The translations under genes were made by a program, and so were the position numbers. DNA of 64,000 nucleotides, taken from the NCBI RefSeq assembly GCF_040218225.1, contig NZ_JAVJQO010000004.1:124001-188000 (forward strand). Direction: 5' to 3'. Shown here one piece after another: positions 27,131-36,348 of the stretch; position 1 is the first letter of the stretch; each line of letters starts with the position of its first letter. The stretch is from Gracilimonas sp. GTDB lineage: Bacteria > Bacteroidota > Rhodothermia > Balneolales > Balneolaceae. The notes below the pieces were generated by a model. That model saw only the letters and a list, made by a program, of their open reading frames with translations, was not told where the DNA came from and ran no database searches.

Positions 27131-27145
27131 TGATCATTATGATCA
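27131..27145. promoter_or_regulatory. Palindrome between tetR and eamA
   Basis: TGATCA-TTA-TGATCA, perfect, with the same 3-base spacing, in the divergent intergenic region. Core sequence differs from the two tetR-flanking sites, so it may serve another regulator or be chance. Confidence 0.35.
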
Positions 27146-27234
27146 ACTGATGCACCCAGTCTTCTGCTCTAAGAAAAAGTTCGGTTTAAAACAGCTTAAG
27201 CCTTACCTTTTCGCCTCACCAAAAAACCCAATAC

Positions 27235-28137
27235 TTGAAGCGACCTTACTTAATTGACCTCAGCCTGATTCTTGTAGCTATTATCTGGGCTTTAAACTTT
27301 AGCATTGTAAAAGTATCTCTGCGCGAGATGGATCCCTACAGTTTCAATGCGCTCCGGTTCATTTTCGCCACAGTTTTACTATGGTATGTAGCACGTAAAA
27401 GAGGGCACACTCTTAAAGTTGAAAAAGAGCATTTCTGGAAATTGGTAGGCATTGGAACTGTTGGCAACCTCTTTTACCAAATGTTTTTCATTATTGGTGT
27501 GAACTACACCTACGCCGCCAATGCAGCAGTAATGCTGGGTACCATCCCCATTTGGGTGGCATTACTCTCTCAATTTTTCACCGATGAAAAACTTACCGCT
27601 CTGAAAGCTCTTGGTGTTTTATTTGCATTCGCAGGTGTTGCTTTTATCATAATGGGGGGACAGGGAACACTCTCTTTTGAGTCCGAAACTTTTTTGGGTA
27701 ACATCATCACCCTTATAGCTGCTGTTTGTTGGGCCACGTACACCATTCTCTCCAGAAAATATTTAAGAGTTTATAGCCCCATACAATATTCAGCATTTAT
27801 GTCGGTTGTGGGACTAATTGCTTTGTTAATAGTAGGATTGCCATTTTTGGTAAAACTAGACTGGAGTAACATTTCATACATTGGATATGGAGGGGTTTTC
27901 TACAGTGGAGCTTTGTCAGTAGGCCTTGCATACATAATCTGGAACAATGGAGTTAAAAAAATAGGAGCGGTTCGCACAGCTGCTTATCAAAACCTGGTAC
28001 CAGTATTGGGACTTATATTTGGATTGGTTTTATTAGGTGAAGAACTCTCACTTCTTCAATATATTGGAGCGGGTTCAGTAATTACAGGTATTGTGTTAGC
28101 AAGATTAAATTCCAACCTATTTAAGAAAACTAAATAA
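27235..28137 (+). CDS. EamA-family (DMT) transporter
   Basis: 300 residues, TTG start, about ten membrane helices in two EamA repeats. Recognisable segments are IWALNFSIVKVSLREMDPYSFNALRF in two pieces at the start and YQNLVPVLGLIFGLVLLGEELS in the second repeat. A small-molecule transporter of unknown substrate. It is transcribed away from tetR, and the Wza-like gene begins 5 bases after its stop, so the two may share a transcript although their functions look unrelated. Confidence 0.88.
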   Translation: MKRPYLIDLSLILVAIIWALNFSIVKVSLREMDPYSFNALRFIFATVLLWYVARKRGHTLKVEKEHFWKLVGIGTVGNLFYQMFFIIGVNYTYAANAAVMLGTIPIWVALLSQFFTDEKLTALKALGVLFAFAGVAFIIMGGQGTLSFESETFLGNIITLIAAVCWATYTILSRKYLRVYSPIQYSAFMSVVGLIALLIVGLPFLVKLDWSNISYIGYGGVFYSGALSVGLAYIIWNNGVKKIGAVRTAAYQNLVPVLGLIFGLVLLGEELSLLQYIGAGSVITGIVLARLNSNLFKKTK

Positions 28138-28142
28138 CTAAA

Positions 28143-29879
28143 GTGAATATCAATTTGAAAAAGATCACACTCCAACTTTTCAGGACATTTCTGTTTTTAA
28201 GCATCTTAAGCTTTGCGTTTAACCCTGCTTTTGCGCAGAATAATCAGAACAATAGCCAAAGCGGGTCGGGTTTAAATCTCAATTTCGACATTTTTGACGG
28301 TAGCTATTACTCAGATCCTCTTGGGATACAGCTTGCTGCGCGCCAGCTTCCTTACGATGAATCTATTGATAAAAGCACCTATATACTAGGCGTCAATGAC
28401 CTTCTCTCAATCAGAGTTGAGGCCTCAAAGAACTTTTTTATACGTGGCGTCATGGTAAACCCGGCAGGAGATGTGATTATCCCTTCTATAGGGCCTGTAA
28501 ATGTAGATGGCTTAACAATCACTGAGGCAGAGCAAAAAATTAAAGAAGAGTCAGAAGGATATGTAAAAAATGCATCCGTGGTAATTACGCTCGAAAGTCC
28601 AAGACCCATCTATATTCAGGTAACCGGAGGGGTTCCATTTCCCGGAAAGTACATGATACCTTCGCAATCCCGGGTTGACCAAGCCATTTACTCTTCTGTA
28701 ACAGATGGAAGCCGGGACTTAAGAAATGCTTCTTTGTCCAATTCAAGCGATTTTTTGACCAAAGGAAATTATGCTTTTCGGGATGTTAAAATAGAGAGAG
28801 AAGATGGTTCGGTTGAATACGCTGACCTTGTTTCTTATTTCCGCATTGGGGATGCAAAATTCAATCCCAGAGTAAATGATGGAGATGTTATTACACTCAA
28901 GAATAAAAATATTGAGACCCCAAAAGTAAGTATTTCCGGAGCTGTTAAAACAGACTATGAATTTCAATATATAAAAGGGGATACTCCTGCAAGGTTGTTG
29001 AAAATTGGCGGTGGCTTTGAAGTTATTGCCGACACCAGTTACCTGATGGTTTTTCGACGAACAGAAACGGGCGCAGAAAAAATCACCGTTGAACCTGAAA
29101 ACTGGGATGACTTTCAGCTTCAGCCGAACGACCGGGTGGTTGCCCCTTTCAGTAATGAAAAGAATACTTCTGCATCAGCCTGGGTATATGGTGAAGTTGA
29201 AATACCCGGAAATTTTCCAATCTATTCAGGAGAAACAACTGCCCTTGAATTGCTGGATCTTTCCGGCGGACTAACTGACAATGCTTTGCCCCAGGCAGCT
29301 TACCTGATGAGAAGCGGCGGGTTTCGAAATGAAATCCCGAACAAATTCAATGCCGACTTAATGCGCCGGACGTCAGATCAGGTAATTCAGGGACTTGAAT
29401 ACCTGGAGGCAGAAACCAAGCTTAGCCAAAACAAAGTATACATTGATCTCAACGACGAAAGTCAGCTTGCCGGCTTAAAGATTTTTGATGGGGACCGGCT
29501 CTATATTCCAAGAGACGAAAACACTCTTTTTGTATTCGGGCAGGTAAATAACCCAGGCTATTTCCCTCACACACCCGGAGCTAACGCTATGGACTATGTA
29601 TCCCGCGCCGGCGGATTTGCGCTATCTGCTGATAAAGACCGCGTATTTGTTATCAAAGCAGGTAACGCAACGTGGTATCGGCCAGGTGAAACAGAGATAC
29701 AATCAGGCGACCGTATTTTTGTTGACCGACAACCAGTTGAAGAACTCAATGCATTGCGAAGTTACCAGATACAGAAAGAAAGCATCAAGAATACCCGTAT
29801 ACAACTTATTATGACCGGTATTTCAACTATTACTGGTATTATAACTACGTATGTAGCAATTCAGAATATCCGCAATTAA
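28143..29879 (+). CDS. Wza-like polysaccharide export protein with SLBB domains
   Basis: 578 residues, GTG start. Signal peptide ending near NPAFAQ, a polysaccharide biosynthesis/export domain (about 75-165: YILGVNDLLSIRVEASKN, VNVDGLTITEAEQKI), several SLBB repeats (about 165-520), each with a conserved VTGGVPFPGKYMIP- or VFGQVNNPGYFPHT-like start, and a final hydrophobic helix (IQLIMTGISTITGIITTYVA), which would cross the outer membrane as in Wza. It should form the outer-membrane channel for the polymer made by the neighbouring cluster. It converges on the asparagine-synthase-like gene with 7 bases between stops. Confidence 0.9.
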   Translation: MNINLKKITLQLFRTFLFLSILSFAFNPAFAQNNQNNSQSGSGLNLNFDIFDGSYYSDPLGIQLAARQLPYDESIDKSTYILGVNDLLSIRVEASKNFFIRGVMVNPAGDVIIPSIGPVNVDGLTITEAEQKIKEESEGYVKNASVVITLESPRPIYIQVTGGVPFPGKYMIPSQSRVDQAIYSSVTDGSRDLRNASLSNSSDFLTKGNYAFRDVKIEREDGSVEYADLVSYFRIGDAKFNPRVNDGDVITLKNKNIETPKVSISGAVKTDYEFQYIKGDTPARLLKIGGGFEVIADTSYLMVFRRTETGAEKITVEPENWDDFQLQPNDRVVAPFSNEKNTSASAWVYGEVEIPGNFPIYSGETTALELLDLSGGLTDNALPQAAYLMRSGGFRNEIPNKFNADLMRRTSDQVIQGLEYLEAETKLSQNKVYIDLNDESQLAGLKIFDGDRLYIPRDENTLFVFGQVNNPGYFPHTPGANAMDYVSRAGGFALSADKDRVFVIKAGNATWYRPGETEIQSGDRIFVDRQPVEELNALRSYQIQKESIKNTRIQLIMTGISTITGIITTYVAIQNIRN

Positions 29880-29886
29880 TCACCTC

Positions 29887-31605
29887 TTAGTCCAGAAAGT
29901 GAAGTTTGTAAGATAGAATTGCAGTGACTGCAAGCATTTTAGCTGTCACATTTTTCTTTTTATAGCAATACGATATATCGCTTTTTAACTCTTGGTCAAG
30001 TTCAACCAAGGTTCTGTTTTGGTAAATTTTTTCCAAACTCTTTGCGAAATCAGGATTCTGACGATACCATTCCTCAAACGGGTTCATATTCTTTTTGTCA
30101 AAACCTGCTTTACGCAATATGTAGTTCTGAGCCCTGTTTTTGAAAGCCAATGCCTTTTGAATGGGGTTGCTGGAGGGCTTCGCTTCGGTAGCAGCCCAGT
30201 TATAAGATGCTAACTGCGGTTGACAATTGTTCATCCAATCCAGATAAATAGCTTCTTTTTGCTTAAACCTGTCAGGAATGCTTAAACAGTATTTAAGCAA
30301 TTCTTTATTGTAAAATGGAGATGCCGAATCAGCCATATGTGAGCAACACCTATCCCCATTCATAGTTCCATTTATCTGTCTATGCTCTAACGAAAAAACC
30401 TCAACATCAGCCCCATCAAACTCATCCTCTTTCATCTTTTGGAGAATCTCAATTTTTGAAAGAATATAAGGATCAGCGTTAAAGAATAGTTTTTGGTATG
30501 CATTTTCTATATTCGTGTCCTTTAGCGTAAATGAACCAAATAATACATCACCGATCTGACCTGTATGAAGCAACCCTCGTTTTGAAAAATCTACCTGCTG
30601 AAGAGCATATTGTTGATGGGCTGCTCCATAATATCCTACTAATCCGTCGTTGGCTTTTACGAATTCGTATTCCTTTTCAACTAAATAATCTCCATTACCC
30701 ATAGAAATGAAGTGATGTGAAAACCCAAGGTCTTCCGCAATCCGGGCGGCTATTTTCTGATCCGGAGTATCCGGCTTTGAAAAGGTGAGTGAGCGAATTT
30801 TATTCGTAGTAAATTTAGCTCCCAGCATGGCGTTAACTCTGGAATCGAGTCCGCCACTTAGCAAGGTTATATGCTCATGAGAATACTGCTCATCTTTCGC
30901 CCATTCTTTTTGTACAGCATCAAGTATTCTTTTATTGATCTCCCGAATATAGTCTTTCTTTTTACCTTTCTGAGGTCGCTTTTCTATGCTGAAATATTTT
31001 TCCTGCTTAACATCAAAAGAGTTTAAATCCACTGAAGTAATTGAGCCATACGGTAATTTTTTAATTTGCCGTACCGGGGTGAGGCTCTCCAGCATATAAC
31101 CACAAGAAAGCAGACACCGAAACCCATCGGGGTCCGGTGTAATAAGAAGCCCGGCATTTCGTACTGTTTTAGAAATAGCCTTTAACTCGGACGAAAAGAA
31201 AGCAATTTTTCGCTCTTTACTATGGAAGAAATACAATGGTTTCGTGGAAAGATGGTCTGTAAAAATGTGGAGCTCATTTTCATTGCGGTCATACACAAAT
31301 CCACAAAACTGTCCCTCTAACTTTCCTACAAATAAGATACCCGTTCGCTTATACTCCTCAAAAACCCAGTTCCTGAAGTCGCCTTCCGAATGGAAGCAAA
31401 AGCCTTCCAGCCCTATAATTAGCCCTTCATTTTTAAAAATAAACCGGTCTTTCCCAAGGCTTCCGAGAGTACTTCTTCCATAGGTGAAGTCTTCTTCGCT
31501 ATGTTCTTCATTAACGATTCCAGGCTTGTCATAGCTATAAAAATGCTTGTAGATTTCTTTCTCAAAAACCTCCTTATTTGACAATAATCCGTAAATACCT
31601 GCCAT
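29887..31605 (-). CDS. Asparagine-synthase-like protein without the catalytic cysteine
   Basis: 572 residues with the two-domain plan of asparagine synthase B: a class II glutaminase-like N-terminus (about 1-190) and a synthetase domain with the PP-loop LLSGGLDSRVNAML (about 247). The protein begins MAGIYG where active family members begin MCGIxG: the N-terminal Cys nucleophile is Ala, so it should not hydrolyse glutamine. In polysaccharide loci such proteins are proposed to amidate sugars or handle an amino acid; here that is inference. The start codon overlaps the flippase stop by one base (TAATG), so they are co-translated. Confidence 0.83.
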   Translation of the reverse strand: MAGIYGLLSNKEVFEKEIYKHFYSYDKPGIVNEEHSEEDFTYGRSTLGSLGKDRFIFKNEGLIIGLEGFCFHSEGDFRNWVFEEYKRTGILFVGKLEGQFCGFVYDRNENELHIFTDHLSTKPLYFFHSKERKIAFFSSELKAISKTVRNAGLLITPDPDGFRCLLSCGYMLESLTPVRQIKKLPYGSITSVDLNSFDVKQEKYFSIEKRPQKGKKKDYIREINKRILDAVQKEWAKDEQYSHEHITLLSGGLDSRVNAMLGAKFTTNKIRSLTFSKPDTPDQKIAARIAEDLGFSHHFISMGNGDYLVEKEYEFVKANDGLVGYYGAAHQQYALQQVDFSKRGLLHTGQIGDVLFGSFTLKDTNIENAYQKLFFNADPYILSKIEILQKMKEDEFDGADVEVFSLEHRQINGTMNGDRCCSHMADSASPFYNKELLKYCLSIPDRFKQKEAIYLDWMNNCQPQLASYNWAATEAKPSSNPIQKALAFKNRAQNYILRKAGFDKKNMNPFEEWYRQNPDFAKSLEKIYQNRTLVELDQELKSDISYCYKKKNVTAKMLAVTAILSYKLHFLD

Positions 31606-32870
31606 TATTTAAGCTTCTTGGTTAAAGAGAAAATCCATATTAGATTCAAGAATTGTATGAAGATACTGGCGGAACTAAACAATATTAGTGCCAGATACAC
31701 GCCACTTAATTTTGCCCCAATAATCAATCCAATAACCCGAGACACAAAAAGTGCAATTTCAAAATAAAAGGATTTATTGTGCTCATTGAAAATGAGTGGA
31801 ATATATGTCAGAGGGGAAATCAGAAAGACCACAAACAGAAACGGTGCTAAAATCTGCACAAATTGTCCCGATATAAACCACTCCTGCCCAAATACAAATT
31901 CAAATATTTGTGGCCCAAAAACAGTCAGCAAGCTAAATGGAATTATTGCAAGAAGAAACAGTCGTTTAAGTGTTTCTTTAGTATAGTCTCTGAGATTTAT
32001 ATTCTTGTTATACATTTCAGAAACCTTCTGGCTTACCACCTGGTAAAATGCCTGACCAATAAGCTGTACAGGTACTACACAAACCATATAACTGAGACCA
32101 TAATGACCTACCGTATCTTCAGTAAAAAAGTATCCAATGAGTACCGGTGTTGCACTTAATGATAAGTTATTGACCAAAGCATGAGGTGCATTTACTTTAA
32201 GAAACTTCTCGTACTTTTTTATTAAATACCCAGCCCTTTTAAAAGAAAAAGCAGAAGAAAGGTAGTTATCTATTTTGCTTACTTTAGCCGTTAGATAAGC
32301 AGAAGAGAATAACTCTCCAGAAAGTTTACCAACTATTAGTCCACCATTTAAAACTCCCAAAAACCCCAAACCAACCTGTATCCCTCCGGTTACAACAGCT
32401 TTAATGGTTTTACTGACTGATATGGGACGATAAAGCTTCTCTCTATTCAAAGCATTTTGCCCTGCTTGGAAAATCACAAAGAGAATAATATTCAACGGCA
32501 GTAAATAAATATATCCCCCCATAGAAACTACGTTAATTAAAGAGAGCAACTTTTCGTCAAACAAAATGAGGATCAATACCAAGAACAAGCAGACAGCCAC
32601 TGCTATCGAGACAGCTATTTTATATAAATGTTGGGCATTATATCTGCTTTTGGCAATTAAGATAGCATAATCATACCTGCCGGTTGCAAAAGAAGCTACC
32701 AGTGAAAGCACGGCAAGGTAAATTGTAAATACCCCAAAGTCGCTGGCCCCATACAACCTGCTGATAATAGGGGATACTAATACTGGTATAAACATTGAGA
32801 AGCTGTTTCCAACTATCAGAGTGGCAATATCCCTTATATCATTGGGGATTTTTTCGAATATGGCTTTCAT
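31605..32870 (-). CDS. Polysaccharide flippase (Wzx/MATE-like, oligosaccharide exporter)
   Basis: 421 residues with about twelve hydrophobic helices and the N-terminal LIVGNSFSMFIPVLVSPIIS signature of the polysaccharide biosynthesis/flippase family. It should flip lipid-linked repeat units across the inner membrane for polymerisation by the Wzy-type protein encoded at 36349. The gene precedes the asparagine-synthase-like gene with a one-base overlap, and diverges from the glycosyltransferase at 32953. Confidence 0.85.
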   Translation of the reverse strand: MKAIFEKIPNDIRDIATLIVGNSFSMFIPVLVSPIISRLYGASDFGVFTIYLAVLSLVASFATGRYDYAILIAKSRYNAQHLYKIAVSIAVAVCLFLVLILILFDEKLLSLINVVSMGGYIYLLPLNIILFVIFQAGQNALNREKLYRPISVSKTIKAVVTGGIQVGLGFLGVLNGGLIVGKLSGELFSSAYLTAKVSKIDNYLSSAFSFKRAGYLIKKYEKFLKVNAPHALVNNLSLSATPVLIGYFFTEDTVGHYGLSYMVCVVPVQLIGQAFYQVVSQKVSEMYNKNINLRDYTKETLKRLFLLAIIPFSLLTVFGPQIFEFVFGQEWFISGQFVQILAPFLFVVFLISPLTYIPLIFNEHNKSFYFEIALFVSRVIGLIIGAKLSGVYLALILFSSASIFIQFLNLIWIFSLTKKLK

Positions 32871-32952
32871 TTATTCAGCTTATATTCTGTTATATTTTTG
32901 AAGATGCATTCGATATCTGCATTAAATCTGAATTAATTTAATCTGATTAGCC

Positions 32953-34134
32953 TTGAAAATAGCTTTAATTAGCCACCTTTTCCCAACTGAACTTCATCCT
33001 TTCCATGGAAAGTTTATTAAAGATCAGCTTGAATTACTTCAAACCGACTCTAATATTCAGGTTGAATTAATTGTACCTACTCCCTATTCGCTTCCTTTCA
33101 CCGAAAGAAATAGAAAAAATAATTCCATCCTGATTACCAAAGCTAAAGCCTCAAGGTTAAAATACCTTTCTTTCCCTGAAAAAAGATTCCCAAGAATTAT
33201 AGCTAGATCTATTTCAAATACAATCACAAACTTTATAGATCGTTCAGAAGCCGATGTCATTCACATTCATTGGCTATATCCTGATGGACTTGTTATCCCA
33301 GCATTAAAGGAGATGGGTCTTAAAACGGTATTAACAATTCATGGAAGTGACTGGTATCAAACCAGAAACGACCCTGTACTTGTCGACTTACTTGAGAGTT
33401 CTCTAACTACTGCAGATAGAATTTTGTATTCAGGGCCTTTACTTAAGGATGATATAGAAGCCGAATATCCATTTTTATCTTCAAAATCTGAGATTATTTA
33501 CAACCTAGTTGATGATGGGAATTACCATCCTGTAGATGATGAAAAAAAATCAGTACTCAAAAAAGGTCTTGGCTGGGATCCTTCTAAAAAACACGCTTTA
33601 ACAGTAGCGAATCTCAGAAAAGAAAAAGGAATAGATATTTTACTTGAAGCTATTTCTTCAACCGAAGACTTCTCAGACATACAGTTCCATGTTATCGGAG
33701 CAGATGATAAAACTGATTATTCGAAAAAAATCAGACACCAAATTCAGAACACTTCTCAAGCTGATATAGAGTTAATGGAACCTGTAAAACCCCATGAACT
33801 GCTCAAACTTTACCAGGCTTCTGATTTATATATTCTACCCAGCAGAAGAGAAGGTTTCAATGTATCCATTCTTGAGGCAATGGCTTGTGGGTTACCGGCA
33901 GTTTGCACGGATGTGGGAGGAAATAAGTTGATAATTTCAGATAAAACCGGATTGATATGCCCACCAAAAAATGCAAATCTGCTTGCTCAGGGAATAAGAT
34001 CTTTAGCTTCTGCACTGAATCAATTTAATTCAACTCATATTCATAACACAATTGCTTCTCTGTATGGAAATAAGGCTTTTCTCCAAAAACTTAAATCCAT
34101 TTACGCTTCCCTTTATACAGATAGCTCACGATAA
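32953..34134 (+). CDS. Glycosyltransferase, GT4 family
   Basis: 393 residues, TTG start. A GT-B fold: N-terminal Rossmann half from KIALISHLFPTELHPFHGKF and C-terminal GT4 half with the donor-binding segment SRREGFNVSILEAMACGLPA (about 300) and the E-x7-E pattern. It transfers a nucleotide-activated sugar to the growing repeat unit; donor and acceptor are unknown. It is the only plus-strand glycosyltransferase of the cluster, standing between two minus-strand groups, and its 3' end overlaps that of the next gene by 22 bases. The DNA appears more AT-rich than housekeeping genes around it. Confidence 0.88.
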   Translation: MKIALISHLFPTELHPFHGKFIKDQLELLQTDSNIQVELIVPTPYSLPFTERNRKNNSILITKAKASRLKYLSFPEKRFPRIIARSISNTITNFIDRSEADVIHIHWLYPDGLVIPALKEMGLKTVLTIHGSDWYQTRNDPVLVDLLESSLTTADRILYSGPLLKDDIEAEYPFLSSKSEIIYNLVDDGNYHPVDDEKKSVLKKGLGWDPSKKHALTVANLRKEKGIDILLEAISSTEDFSDIQFHVIGADDKTDYSKKIRHQIQNTSQADIELMEPVKPHELLKLYQASDLYILPSRREGFNVSILEAMACGLPAVCTDVGGNKLIISDKTGLICPPKNANLLAQGIRSLASALNQFNSTHIHNTIASLYGNKAFLQKLKSIYASLYTDSSR

Positions 34135-35216
34135 AGCTGCAATAGCTTTTCTTTTTCTTTCTGCCAATTATATTTTTCTTTTATTGCTTTCATCCCATTT
34201 TGGCCCATTTTTTTTGCCTTATCAGGATTAGCCAACAAATAGTTGATAGCTTCTGCAATTTCTTCAGGGTTAGCATGATCAACGATGATACCACAGCTGT
34301 TTTCATTTATAATTTCCTTCCATAAAGGAACATCTGAAGAAATTACCGGTATTCCTGCCATCATATATTCAAACAACTTTACAGGCAAAGATCCCATATG
34401 GCTTGGAACCTTCTCCAGAGTTAATAATCCAGCTATTGCACCTCTGAGTAGAGTACCCGCCTCTTCCTGACAAATCCATCCCATATGTTCCGTATTTCTC
34501 CAGCCTTTCTTTTTCTTCAGTTTACCCAACAGACCATCTTCAGAAAATGTACCCGCTAACTTAAATGTTACCTCATCATCCAGATACTCCATAGCTTCCA
34601 CCATTCCTGGTATACCTCTTCTTGAGGTTAAATCACCAATATATACCACATATTTTTCGGAAGCATCCTGTTGTAGCACTTGCTCACTATAGTCTTCGTA
34701 ATCAGGATAATTTCTGATCTCGACCACCTTGGTATTATCGAATCTCTCTGTAATTGATGGCACTACTGTTATTACAGCGTCAAACCTTTTAGCACTGAAC
34801 TCTTCAATTTTTTTAATACTCTTTGAAAGCTTATTCCTTAGCCAAAATGGAATCCAGTGTTTGGTTAAAACATCAAGCGGTACATCTTCATGTACATCAT
34901 AAATCACCTTATAACCAACAAGTTTTAAAAAAAGCCCAACTACTATTAGCTCAGGGTCATGGAAGTGAAAAATTGTGTTTTTTGGGTAGTCAATGGCTTT
35001 TATAATTAAGGAAGGCAGAGTGACAAATAATCGATGTACTTTTGTCTTTGCTAAAGGAATAGACTTAACCGACACTCCATTTTTTTTAAAATCTTTTTCT
35101 GCCTGAATTATTAAGTCTACATCATATCCTCTTTCTGCCAAGGAAGAGGATATTTTATAAAACACCCTCGCGTCTCCTACAACATGAACAGAAGATAATT
35201 GTACTACCTTCTGCAT
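34113..35216 (-). CDS. Glycosyltransferase, GT4 family
   Basis: 367 residues, GT-B fold. The N-terminal half starts VVQLSSVHVVGDARVFYKIS, with IYDVHEDVP further in; the C-terminal half has the GT4 motif PVKLFEYMMAGIPVISSD (about 280) and a typical helical end. Same family as the 32953 gene but clearly divergent from it. Last gene of the minus-strand operon running from the chain-length gene; 25 bases after the GT2 gene. Sugar specificity unknown. Confidence 0.88.
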   Translation of the reverse strand: MQKVVQLSSVHVVGDARVFYKISSSLAERGYDVDLIIQAEKDFKKNGVSVKSIPLAKTKVHRLFVTLPSLIIKAIDYPKNTIFHFHDPELIVVGLFLKLVGYKVIYDVHEDVPLDVLTKHWIPFWLRNKLSKSIKKIEEFSAKRFDAVITVVPSITERFDNTKVVEIRNYPDYEDYSEQVLQQDASEKYVVYIGDLTSRRGIPGMVEAMEYLDDEVTFKLAGTFSEDGLLGKLKKKKGWRNTEHMGWICQEEAGTLLRGAIAGLLTLEKVPSHMGSLPVKLFEYMMAGIPVISSDVPLWKEIINENSCGIIVDHANPEEIAEAINYLLANPDKAKKMGQNGMKAIKEKYNWQKEKEKLLQLYRELSV

Positions 35217-35241
35217 AAGTAAAGATTTAAGTTATCCATTC

Positions 35242-36309
35242 TCACCACTTAATTTTTTTGGAAAAAAGGAGCTTCAATTTCTGATATCCAAACCCGAAGA
35301 AGTGAGCAACATGCATCACTAATAATGAAACGAATGCTAAAATTGATGTTATCAGAATTCCTGGCTCTCCTCTGCTATCAGAAGTCCATATTTCTTCTAC
35401 CAACTTATTCTGATTCTCTATCGTTACTCTTATTGATTCAAATAAAAAAAGGAAAAATAGAGCCGCTAAAATATATGTCGAGCCTAATGCCCTGTTCAGA
35501 AAAATGTTATCAGCCAAGAGTAATAAGACTACCAAGCTAACAAAAAAGAATGGAGCTTTTGATCTGAACGGTATATTACCGTTATGCAGTACATTAGTGA
35601 CACATCGCCCCCGACCGTAGGAATAATACTGCTTAAATAGCTTTAGAAAGTTAGTTCGAGGGTAGTACCATATTTTGATTTCCGGACTAATATATATTTT
35701 ACCTTTAAGTTCTTCGGTGATTCTAAGGTTTATTTCACTATCCTCATTTGTGTGGTTTGCTTCTGAAAACCCGCCTAGCTTTTTGAGGTCAGCCAACCAA
35801 AAACAACCCAAAAAAACAGTATCCGAATACCCTTCGAAATTTTCATTCATATATTTAGCGCCACCATTCCCCAAAAAGCTCTTAGAAGCCATCGCAATGC
35901 CCGCCTGAGTATAGTTCTTCGCTATATAGCGTTGAGTTCCACCCGCATTTTTAGACTTACTTTTGAGTAGTGCCTCCACACTTTTCTCAATAAAGTCTTC
36001 CGCATATATACAATGGCCATCTGCTCTTAAAAAAATGTCGCCTGACGCAGCATCAATAATTCTATTTAAACCATAAGACTGATACTTATCAGGATTATCT
36101 ATGAGCTTGACTCTGGAGTCTTCCTTAGATAATTTTTGAACTATTTCTTGGGTATTATCGGTACTTCCGCCATCAGCTACAAAAATTTCAACTAAGTTCG
36201 CGTAACTTGAGCCTAAGAATCCCTCAATCACTCTCCTGATATGACCCTGTTCATTAAGTACAGGAATACCTATTGTTACCGATGGTTTTTTGTTTTTCTT
36301 ATTCTCCAA
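35242..36309 (-). CDS. Glycosyltransferase family 2, ExoA-like
   Basis: 355 residues, TTG start. A GT-A fold: VTIGIPVLNEQGHIRRVI, nucleotide-binding VADGGSTDNT (about 47), the acidic motif in LRADGHCIYAED (about 95) and the acceptor-side NEDSEINLRI (about 190), then two or three membrane helices at the C-terminus (about 255-345). This matches ExoA-type exopolysaccharide glycosyltransferases that act at the inner face of the membrane. It lies between the polymerase gene (39 bases) and the GT4 gene. Confidence 0.88.
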   Translation of the reverse strand: MENKKNKKPSVTIGIPVLNEQGHIRRVIEGFLGSSYANLVEIFVADGGSTDNTQEIVQKLSKEDSRVKLIDNPDKYQSYGLNRIIDAASGDIFLRADGHCIYAEDFIEKSVEALLKSKSKNAGGTQRYIAKNYTQAGIAMASKSFLGNGGAKYMNENFEGYSDTVFLGCFWLADLKKLGGFSEANHTNEDSEINLRITEELKGKIYISPEIKIWYYPRTNFLKLFKQYYSYGRGRCVTNVLHNGNIPFRSKAPFFFVSLVVLLLLADNIFLNRALGSTYILAALFFLFLFESIRVTIENQNKLVEEIWTSDSRGEPGILITSILAFVSLLVMHVAHFFGFGYQKLKLLFSKKIKW

Positions 36310-36348
36310 ATCAATTTTTTTTCTTCAAATGGTATTAATGTGCAGTAA

